A stretch of 64,000 nucleotides of DNA from an uncultured Gemmiger sp. (GTDB lineage Bacteria > Bacillota > Clostridia > Oscillospirales > Ruminococcaceae). Both the position numbers and the translations under genes were made by a program. Positions within the stretch are counted from its first letter, which is position 1. Each line of letters begins with the position of its first letter. Shown piece by piece: positions 52,118-59,085 of this stretch. The notes beneath the pieces are model-generated. The model did not search any database. It was given only the letters and a program-made list of their open reading frames with translations, and was not told the DNA's origin. The stretch covers positions 1 to 64,000 of the forward strand of contig CALWNO010000006.1 in NCBI GenBank assembly GCA_944382785.1, given 5' to 3'.

Positions 52118-52176
52118 TCAAAATATACGATAAACCGACACTCTACGTTCCGTGGAACTCTTCAACCCGCCGTTCC

Positions 52177-52205
52177 TTGCAAAAGAGGGGGGCTGGATGT
52201 ATGAT
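52177..52205 (+). promoter_or_regulatory. promoter of the HTH-Asp-box gene
   Basis: TTGCAA (52177-52182), 17-bp spacer, TATGAT (52200-52205). Confidence 0.7.
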
Positions 52206-52234
52206 AGAGCCAACACAGAAGGGATGGATGAAGA

Positions 52235-54463
52235 ATGGATGCCAAACGAGTGGGCAGTCTGATCGCTTTCTTGCGTCGGTCCAAGGGATTGACCCAGCAA
52301 CAATTGGCCGATCGGATCGGGGTGACCAACCGGGCGGTCAGCAAGTGGGAGACCGGTCAGGGATTGCCGGACGTGGCAGTTCTGCCGGAACTGGCGCGGG
52401 CTCTTGGGTGTACGGTGGATGAACTGCTGGCGGGGGAGCTGACCCGGAAAGGATCGGAGGAGCCTCCCGCGGCAGAACCGCCGGAAACACCTGCCCCGGG
52501 TATGCTTTTGGCACGAATGGACGACCCGGCAAGCACGGAGGACCTGGATGCTGCAGCGGCGGCCTGCTGTACTCGTCCGGTGGTGCGTTGGCCTCGCCTT
52601 GTGCTCCTGCTCATCGGGATAGGGGGCATTGCAGCGGGGCTCTGGTTTGCCGGCACCGGCCTGATGGGGACCAGCGGACAGGCTTTGCGCAGTGCTCTGG
52701 TGGTGATCTGCGGCCTGATCTGCTGTCATCAGGCAATTTTTGCGGGGCGGTTGCGCCATCAATTGGCCCTGGATATGCGCAAAAATACACAGTTGGAAGT
52801 CTATGACACCCAGGTCCTTTGGCCCAAAAATGGACGGACTCTTTCTTTGGGGGACCTGTCCGCCGTCTGTGCGGGAACGGGCAGTGTGACCTTGATCTGG
52901 GACCGCGTTCCCACCCCCATCGCGGTGGTTGTGCCGGAAACGGCATCTACCTTTTCCCAACCGGATTTCGTGGCCCGCCTGCAGCAGGCAGCGCCTGGGG
53001 CGACGGTCTCACAGATCACACCGCCCCGCCTTTCCCGCTATGTCAAGGGCCTTCTCTTTGCCTTGCTGGGGGTGCTGCTTCTTTTGCCGTCGGTTGCGGT
53101 GGCCTTTGGGGTTACCAGCTGTATTTCCCCGACCGGAAAAATCCTGACGCTGCAGCGGGACTGGGAGACCGGTGTGGTCACCGATCTGCACAGCCACACG
53201 CAGTTTCCGTATCCGGTGGTGGGACGTATGAAGGAACAGTGGCTGACAGGGGATTGCTGCGCCATCACCTACCAGACCATCGACGGCAGCACCCACGTAT
53301 ATCTGGCCACCTATGGTGACCGGGGAGATGGTCTGTCCTATTATTATGTGCAGAGCGCGCTGTACGGTACCTGGCGTGAAAATGACAGCGTGACTTCGCC
53401 CGGATACCAGCTGCGCCATGATGGGGAAATCACCGGCGTACAGGTTACCCCTCCCGACCGGTACGGGTGGACGTACGACAATAACGTTCAGTTCGGCACC
53501 ATCGGGCTGGCACTGTGTGATGAGGACGGTCTGCCGCAATGGGTGGTGGTTCTTGGGCGGGACTATACCTTTGATGAACATGACCTGCCTGCGGCGGGGT
53601 CTACCATTGTGCTGTGTCCGGTTTCCATGGACGCCACCGCCCCCATTACGCTGACCATTTACACGCCGGAGGACCAGCAGGCGGATGAAAATGCGGCGGC
53701 GGAAGCAGCCAAGCCTTCCTTCTCCCGGGATATTGCCTGCGATGTGACGCCCGGCGGCGTTTATTTCACCTGGGATGGGGGAATCACCACCAGCAATCCC
53801 TTGAGCGGCGATTCCTGCCAACAGTACGGCATTACAGAGGTAGGGGATCTTCAACCCCTTGTCCTGCAGGAAAACGGAGCCGCCTTTTTGGTGGAAATAG
53901 ATTACAATGATATCTGGATATATTGCACCAATGACCGCGGCCAGACCTGGAACTCCCATCAGTTGTTTCACGACCGGGATGTGAGGGCGGTCAGCGATAA
54001 ACTGTTGGGATTTACGGACGATTCCTTCGGATATGCGGCCATCAGTACTGAGTACAGCCCCGGAGCCGGTATCGCGGTGGAGCTGTATACCACCGACGAC
54101 GGAGGAACCACCTGGCAGCAAAAGACGATCCCGACCCCGCAGGTGGGGAGGGATCGGGCCATCAACGGACTGGCCTTTGGGGATGCACAGAATGGAATTG
54201 CCAGCCTGGAAAGCGGGACGGAAAACAATTGGCCGTACCTGTTTGCCACCACCGACGCGGGGAATTCCTGGCAGGAGATTGAAGTGCCCTGGGAGGATAC
54301 GGATGCCGTGTGGCTGCGCTGCATTGAGAGTCTGTGGTATTCCGACGGGCGATGGTACATGCAACTGACCCAGAATCCCCAGGGCCGGAAAGTCTGTACC
54401 TTCTCAGCGGAGCAGCTTACCGGTCCCTGGACCTGTGAAAAGACAGAAGATGATCTTCGATAA
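52235..54463 (+). CDS. transmembrane XRE-type regulator with extracellular Asp-box/BNR region
   Basis: 742 aa. Residues 6-60: XRE helix-turn-helix (AFLRRSKGLTQQQLADRIGVTNRAVSKWETGQGLPDV). After a Pro/Glu-rich linker come two membrane helices (121-140, 151-170), a ~95-aa domain, and a third helix (270-292, LLFALLGVLLLLPSVAVAFGV). The ~450-aa remainder is predicted outside and holds three Asp-box-like motifs TNDRGQTW, TTDDGGTTW and TTDAGNSW, as in sialidase/BNR propellers. It looks like a one-component sensor linking an outside signal to DNA binding, which is inference. ATG 52235 follows AGAAGGGATGGATGAAG; no partner gene adjacent. Confidence 0.75.
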   Translation: MDAKRVGSLIAFLRRSKGLTQQQLADRIGVTNRAVSKWETGQGLPDVAVLPELARALGCTVDELLAGELTRKGSEEPPAAEPPETPAPGMLLARMDDPASTEDLDAAAAACCTRPVVRWPRLVLLLIGIGGIAAGLWFAGTGLMGTSGQALRSALVVICGLICCHQAIFAGRLRHQLALDMRKNTQLEVYDTQVLWPKNGRTLSLGDLSAVCAGTGSVTLIWDRVPTPIAVVVPETASTFSQPDFVARLQQAAPGATVSQITPPRLSRYVKGLLFALLGVLLLLPSVAVAFGVTSCISPTGKILTLQRDWETGVVTDLHSHTQFPYPVVGRMKEQWLTGDCCAITYQTIDGSTHVYLATYGDRGDGLSYYYVQSALYGTWRENDSVTSPGYQLRHDGEITGVQVTPPDRYGWTYDNNVQFGTIGLALCDEDGLPQWVVVLGRDYTFDEHDLPAAGSTIVLCPVSMDATAPITLTIYTPEDQQADENAAAEAAKPSFSRDIACDVTPGGVYFTWDGGITTSNPLSGDSCQQYGITEVGDLQPLVLQENGAAFLVEIDYNDIWIYCTNDRGQTWNSHQLFHDRDVRAVSDKLLGFTDDSFGYAAISTEYSPGAGIAVELYTTDDGGTTWQQKTIPTPQVGRDRAINGLAFGDAQNGIASLESGTENNWPYLFATTDAGNSWQEIEVPWEDTDAVWLRCIESLWYSDGRWYMQLTQNPQGRKVCTFSAEQLTGPWTCEKTEDDLR

Positions 54464-54826
54464 ACATGAGAACCTGAAGTATAAATACGGGAACCAGCAA
54501 CGTCTGGTGCTGTATACAAAAACCTGTTTCCAATCACAAGAAATCGTGTCGGATCTGTCGGCTTTCCTGTCGAATCTGCCGGATTCTGCGGGAGCGTGAG
54601 AACTGCATGATAAAAGGTGTGACTTTTCATACAAAAGACGGACAGCCAAAACTGACGGAATCCGCCTAGCACTCCGGTGGGCACAAGACAGAAGGAGGAT
54701 CCGCATGATGCCCGATAAGAAGATCGTCCCTTTATAATTTTTGCAAGCAGAGGGTGATTGGTACAAGAAAAGTCACCATCATAGGTGAAACAGAATAAGA
54801 AATAACAAGCGGAGAAAAACAGGGAC
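54464..54826 (+). other. gene-poor stretch, possibly decayed
   Basis: No gene I can support. GC is lower than in the surroundings. A 49-codon frame (ATG 54450 to TGA 54599, MIFDKHENLKYKYGNQQRLV...) overlaps the end of the HTH gene; a GGAGGATCCGC SD at 54694 leads only to a ten-codon frame ending TAA at 54737. Imperfect TCGGATCTG/TCGAATCTG repeats lie at 54551-54590. Confidence 0.4.
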
Positions 54827-54855
54827 TGGAAATAGTGCGGGGCCCGTGCTATGAT
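54827..54855 (+). promoter_or_regulatory. promoter of the C69 dipeptidase gene
   Basis: TGGAAA (54827-54832), 17-bp spacer, TATGAT (54850-54855); ~120-nt AT-rich leader before the SD AAAAAGGAG. Confidence 0.5.
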
Positions 54856-54981
54856 AATTGGGTCGAATAAGAAAGAAAAAACCGCTTTTTTGTCGAATCT
54901 TGGCTGTAAGAAAGTAGCTGTGCAGTGAAAATGAGGCTGCGCACAATTTGAAAAGAATGTACATAGAAAAAGGAGACCCAT

Positions 54982-56442
54982 ATGCCCTGTACCACGATTC
55001 TGGTTGGAAAGAAAGCCAGCCATGACGGCTCTACGATCATTGCCCGCAATGATGACGGCGCCTTTGAAGCCAAGCGTCTGCTGGCCCACCCGGCCAGAGA
55101 GAAGGCAGCTACCTACAAAACGGTCATCTCTCACCTGACGGTGGAGCTGCCGGAAAACGCCATGCGCTATACCGACTGCCCCAACGTGAACAAGTCCAAC
55201 GGCGTCTGGCCCGCCTGCGGCATCAACGAGGCCAACGTGGCCATGACTGCCACCGAGACCATCACCAGCAATGCCCGGGTGGTGGGTGCGGACCCCTATG
55301 TGCGGTATCAGGCAAAGAAAGGCCGCAACTCCAAGGAGGTTCCCGGCGGCATCGGCGAGGAAGACCTGGTAACCCTGGTGCTGCCCTACATTCATTCCGC
55401 CCGGGAAGGGGTGCTGCGCACCGGCGCGCTGCTGGAGCAGTACGGCACTTACGAGCCCAACGGCATGGCCTTTGCGGATGCCGACGAAGTCTGGTGGCTG
55501 GAAACCATTGGCGGTCATCACTGGATCGCCCGGCGGGTACCCGATGATCGGGTGGTGGTCATGCCCAACCAGTTTGGTCTGGATCATTTTGACTTTGCGG
55601 ATGCCTATGGGGAACAGAAGGAACACCTCTGCTCCCGGGATCTGCAGGAGTTCGTAGAGAGGTACCGCCTGGCGCTGGATACGGGGGCTGATTTTAACCC
55701 GCGGCTGGCCTTCGGCTCCCATTCCGACGCCGATCATATCTACAATACACCCCGCGCCTGGTTCATGGCCCGGTATTTCCTGCCTCGGACCTACCAGTGG
55801 GATGGGGAGAACGCCGACTTCACCCCGGAGAGCAACGACATCCCCTGGTCCTTTGTGCCGGAGCACAAGGTGACAGTGGAGGACGTGCGGTATCTGCTGG
55901 GCTCCTATTATCAGGGAACGCCCTACAACCCCTACGACAAGAATGCCGCCGGCAAGGGCAAGTACCGCACCATCGGCGTGCCCAACAGCGATGTCTGTGG
56001 CATCATGCAGATCCGCGGCTATCTGCCTGAGGCAGTCCAGGGCGTGGAGTGGCTGTCCCTGGGCGGCAGCGGCTTCACGGCCTGCTTCCCGGTGTATGCC
56101 AATGTGACCGAGTTCCCCAAGTATCTCAGCGGTACCACCGAGACGGTCTCCACCGACAGCATCTACTGGCACAGCCGGCTCATTGCCGCTCTGACCGATG
56201 CCCAGTTCGGCAGCTCCTTGATCCTGGACGAGCGGTACCAGAACGCCGTGATGAACCGCGCCCAGCAGTTCCTGTACGAGTACGACGAGAAGATCCGGCA
56301 GGGTGAGCCTGTGGAAATCCTGAAGGAAGCCAATGGCAAGATTGCCGCCATGGTCAAGGAAGAATCGGACAAGGCCCTTGCCCAGATCCTTAAAAACGCC
56401 TCTGAGCACATGAAGATCCGCTATCACCGCGGGGATAACTAA
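54982..56442 (+). CDS. C69-family dipeptidase (PepD type)
   Basis: 486 aa N-terminal-nucleophile hydrolase cleaving dipeptides. MPCTTILVGKKASHDGSTIIARNDD puts the nucleophile at Cys3, which must be exposed by removal of the first residues; no secretion signal, so cytosolic. GVWPACGINEANVAMTATETI and EVWWLETIGGHHWIARRVPDD are family blocks. Codon use is adapted (high expression). Own terminator. Confidence 0.9.
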   Translation: MPCTTILVGKKASHDGSTIIARNDDGAFEAKRLLAHPAREKAATYKTVISHLTVELPENAMRYTDCPNVNKSNGVWPACGINEANVAMTATETITSNARVVGADPYVRYQAKKGRNSKEVPGGIGEEDLVTLVLPYIHSAREGVLRTGALLEQYGTYEPNGMAFADADEVWWLETIGGHHWIARRVPDDRVVVMPNQFGLDHFDFADAYGEQKEHLCSRDLQEFVERYRLALDTGADFNPRLAFGSHSDADHIYNTPRAWFMARYFLPRTYQWDGENADFTPESNDIPWSFVPEHKVTVEDVRYLLGSYYQGTPYNPYDKNAAGKGKYRTIGVPNSDVCGIMQIRGYLPEAVQGVEWLSLGGSGFTACFPVYANVTEFPKYLSGTTETVSTDSIYWHSRLIAALTDAQFGSSLILDERYQNAVMNRAQQFLYEYDEKIRQGEPVEILKEANGKIAAMVKEESDKALAQILKNASEHMKIRYHRGDN

Positions 56443-56461
56443 GCGGACGCCACAAAGCAAG

Positions 56462-56495
56462 AAAGCAGCACCGGGCTACTGGTGCTGCTTTTTTC
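56462..56495 (+). terminator. terminator after the dipeptidase gene
   Basis: AAGCAGCACC/GGTGCTGCTT stem, 8-nt loop, T-tract. Confidence 0.88.
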
Positions 56496-56614
56496 CTATT
56501 CTGCGCCGTTTCTTGCAGGCCATCAGCCAAATGACAGTTCAGTCACGCAGGAATTTCTGATTCATGGTACAATAAATTCGTAGATGAAACCAGCAAGATG
56601 AGGAATTCATTCCG

Positions 56615-57298
56615 ATGATTCAGATATTATTGATTGAAGATGATACGACCATTTCTGCCGGACTGGCCTATTCTCTGGAACAGGAGGGCTGGAAGGTTAA
56701 TTGCAAGGGAACACTGGCACAAGGAAGAGAAGCGCTGGAAACGGGAAGATACCAGCTGCTTCTGGTGGATGTCGGTTTACCTGACGGCAACGGCTTCGAC
56801 CTGTGTGCCGCCGCCAAAAGCAGGAATATCCCGATTGTTTTTGCCACGGCGCGAGGGGATGAAGGCAGTGTCGTCTTGGGACTGGATATGGGAGCGGACG
56901 ATTATATCGTCAAACCGTTCCGGCTGCGGGAAGTGGCCAGCCGTATCCGGGCTGTGCTGCGCCGGGTTGCCGGAGAGCGGGAGCAGTTGGTCCGGGTGGG
57001 AGATCTGACGGTGGATACACAGAAAGGGCAGGTGACCCGCAACGGAACTCCCGTCCTGCTTACCGCCCTGGAATATCGTCTGCTGCTTACCTTTCTGGCA
57101 CATCCCGGTCAGGTCCTGACCCGGGGACAACTGCTGGAAGGAATCTGGGATGTAGCAGGAAATTTCGTCAATGACAACACCTTGTCTGTGTATATCAAGC
57201 GGTTGCGGGATAAGCTGGAAACGCCGGGACAACCCCTCATTTCCACCGTGCGTGGGATAGGATATCGGCTGGAGGTGGATGGTCATGGCAAGAAATAA
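56615..57298 (+). CDS. OmpR-family response regulator (Bce-like)
   Basis: 227 aa. Receiver with acidic pair Asp9-Asp10, phospho-acceptor Asp52 in LLLVDVGLPDGNGF, Lys in DDYIVKPFRLRE; C-terminal winged helix (LTALEYRLLLTFLAHPGQVLTRGQLLEGIWD, TLSVYIKRLRDKL). Overlaps the histidine kinase gene by 14 bp and lies upstream of an ABC exporter-like pair with a BceR-like operator, so its job is probably to induce that transporter. Confidence 0.9.
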   Translation: MIQILLIEDDTTISAGLAYSLEQEGWKVNCKGTLAQGREALETGRYQLLLVDVGLPDGNGFDLCAAAKSRNIPIVFATARGDEGSVVLGLDMGADDYIVKPFRLREVASRIRAVLRRVAGEREQLVRVGDLTVDTQKGQVTRNGTPVLLTALEYRLLLTFLAHPGQVLTRGQLLEGIWDVAGNFVNDNTLSVYIKRLRDKLETPGQPLISTVRGIGYRLEVDGHGKK

Positions 57299-58298
57299 GG
57301 AATTATATCTGCCCTTTGCCCTCAGTCTGGTTCTAACTCTGATTTCGGGGCTGCTCTGCGGTTTTTTTGGAGGCCCTTGGGCAGCGCTGGCAGGGGGAGG
57401 CGCTGTTCTTCTTACCACATTGATCTGGATGAGTGTAACATGGAATCGGTATAAAAAGTTGCAGCAGCTGGGAGAGTATCTGGCTTCGGTCTATGCAGGC
57501 GGGGAGCTGCTGGATATTCGTGACAATCGGGAAGGGGAACTGAGCCTTCTGAAGAATGACCTGTACAAGATCACCGTGACCCTGCGCCAGCAAAGTGACC
57601 AGCTGGCCCATGACAAGGAGTTCCTGCAGCAGCTTCTGGGCAGCATTTCCCATCAGCTGCGCACACCTCTTACCGGGATGCTGGTCATGGCGGATCTGTT
57701 GGCCCGGCCGGACCTGCCCCCGGAAAAGCGGCAGGAATTTACCGGCCAGCTGACGGCCCAACTGGAACGGATGCAGTGGTTACTGGAGCGGCTGCTGACC
57801 CTGTCCAGATTGGATGCCGGGTGCCTGGAACTGGAAAGAAAAACGATGTCTATCCCTTCTTTGCTGGATAGGGCGGCCGCTCCGGTCAGGGTGGCCCTGG
57901 AACTGCGCCGCCAGACGTTGGAAGTGGATTGCCCACAAGACCTACAGTGGGAGGGAGATGAAAAATGGACCGCAGAGGCAGTCACCAACCTGCTCAAGAA
58001 TGCCTCGGAACATGCACCAGTAGGCGGTCTTGTGAAGGTTACGGTGTGCGGGAATGCCCTGAACCTCATGATCACAGTGGAAGATAATGGCCCCGGCATC
58101 CCGGAAGGGGAGATGCCCCATCTGTTCCGCCGGTTTTACCACGGCAGTAATGCGGCTCCGGGCAGTGCAGGCATCGGCCTGGCGTTGGCGGCGGAATTGG
58201 TCCGGACCCAGGGCGGCAGTGTGAAGGCTGAAAACCGGAACCCCGGCCCCGGCGCCCGTTTTATCCTCAAGCTGCCCATGCATCCCGGCAGTCTGTGA
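57285..58298 (+). CDS. intramembrane-sensing-type histidine kinase
   Basis: 337 aa. Two adjacent membrane helices (about 8-28 and 32-53) with almost no extracellular loop, as in BceS-like kinases that read the flux of a partner transporter. DHp His123 in GSISHQLRTPLTG; ATP-binding boxes NLLKNASEHA, VEDNGPGIP and GIGLALAAELV. Start at ATG 57285 (GGAGG 9 bp upstream) is preferred to ATG 57279, which is too close to the SD. Confidence 0.9.
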   Translation: MARNKELYLPFALSLVLTLISGLLCGFFGGPWAALAGGGAVLLTTLIWMSVTWNRYKKLQQLGEYLASVYAGGELLDIRDNREGELSLLKNDLYKITVTLRQQSDQLAHDKEFLQQLLGSISHQLRTPLTGMLVMADLLARPDLPPEKRQEFTGQLTAQLERMQWLLERLLTLSRLDAGCLELERKTMSIPSLLDRAAAPVRVALELRRQTLEVDCPQDLQWEGDEKWTAEAVTNLLKNASEHAPVGGLVKVTVCGNALNLMITVEDNGPGIPEGEMPHLFRRFYHGSNAAPGSAGIGLALAAELVRTQGGSVKAENRNPGPGARFILKLPMHPGSL

Positions 58299-58349
58299 CA
58301 AAACTGTCACCCGGACAGTCACCAAGAGGAAAGATACCGCCGGTATACT
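58296..58349 (+). promoter_or_regulatory. operator and promoter of the ABC transporter genes
   Basis: TGACA-AAAC-TGTCA (58296-58309) matches the TNACA-N4-TGTNA form described for BceR-type regulators; a second half-site ACAGTCAC (58315) repeats ACTGTCAC (58303) at 12 bp. The -10 box TATACT (58344-58349) has no good -35 (ACCAAG), as expected for an activated promoter. Confidence 0.65.
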
Positions 58350-58401
58350 CAGGATGTGGGCAGCAAAACCGTTGCCCAGTCTTGATACCAGGAGGGATAA
58401 G

Positions 58402-59085
58402 ATGGAATTACTGCGTGTGGAACACCTCAGCCGTTATTATGGGGAAGGGCCTGCCCAGGTAAAGGCGCTGGATGACGTGTCCTTCTCCGTCGAAAAAGGG
58501 GAATTCGTCGCCATTATGGGCCCTTCCGGCAGCGGAAAAAGTACCCTCATGCACCTGCTGGGAGGAGTGGACAAGCTCACCGCCGGGCAGGTGTGGGTAC
58601 AGGGCACCGATCTTTACAAGCTGGACGAAACCGCACTGGCTATTTTTCGTCGGCGTCAGATCGGTCTGGTGTATCAGTTTTATAATTTGCTTCCTGTGCT
58701 CAATGTGCGGGAAAACCTGACCTTGCCTTTGCTTCTGGATGGACGCAACGTCAACGAAACCCAGTTGGAACAGCTGGCACAAATTTTGGGGATCCAGGAT
58801 CGGATGAAGCATCTGCCCCATCAGCTTTCCGGCGGTCAGCAGCAGAGGGTCAGCATTGGTCGGGCCCTGATCACCAGCCCCGCACTTCTGCTGGCAGACG
58901 AGCCCACCGGCAACCTGGACAGCAAAAACAGCGGGGAAGTGATGGCCCTGCTGCGCTACTTTCACGAGAAAAAAGGCCAGACTCTGCTGGTTATCACTCA
59001 CGATGAGAGAATTGCCTGCCAGGCAGACCGGCTCATCACGGTAGAGGACGGGCATATTGCCCGGGATGAGGCGGTGCGGCCATGA
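58402..59085 (+). CDS. ABC transporter ATPase (MacB/BceA type)
   Basis: 227 aa. Walker A GPSGSGKST, Q-loop LVYQFYNLLPVLNV, signature LSGGQQQRVSIGRAL, Walker B LLADEPTGNLD, H-loop VITHDERI. SD AGGAGGGA. Overlaps the permease by 4 bp. Predicted to power a mechanotransmission-type or exporter complex in antimicrobial peptide defence. Confidence 0.92.
   Translation: MELLRVEHLSRYYGEGPAQVKALDDVSFSVEKGEFVAIMGPSGSGKSTLMHLLGGVDKLTAGQVWVQGTDLYKLDETALAIFRRRQIGLVYQFYNLLPVLNVRENLTLPLLLDGRNVNETQLEQLAQILGIQDRMKHLPHQLSGGQQQRVSIGRALITSPALLLADEPTGNLDSKNSGEVMALLRYFHEKKGQTLLVITHDERIACQADRLITVEDGHIARDEAVRP

Noticed and set aside
54551..54590. CRISPR-like or tandem repeat
   Set aside because: Only three imperfect 9-10-base units with no spacers of constant length.
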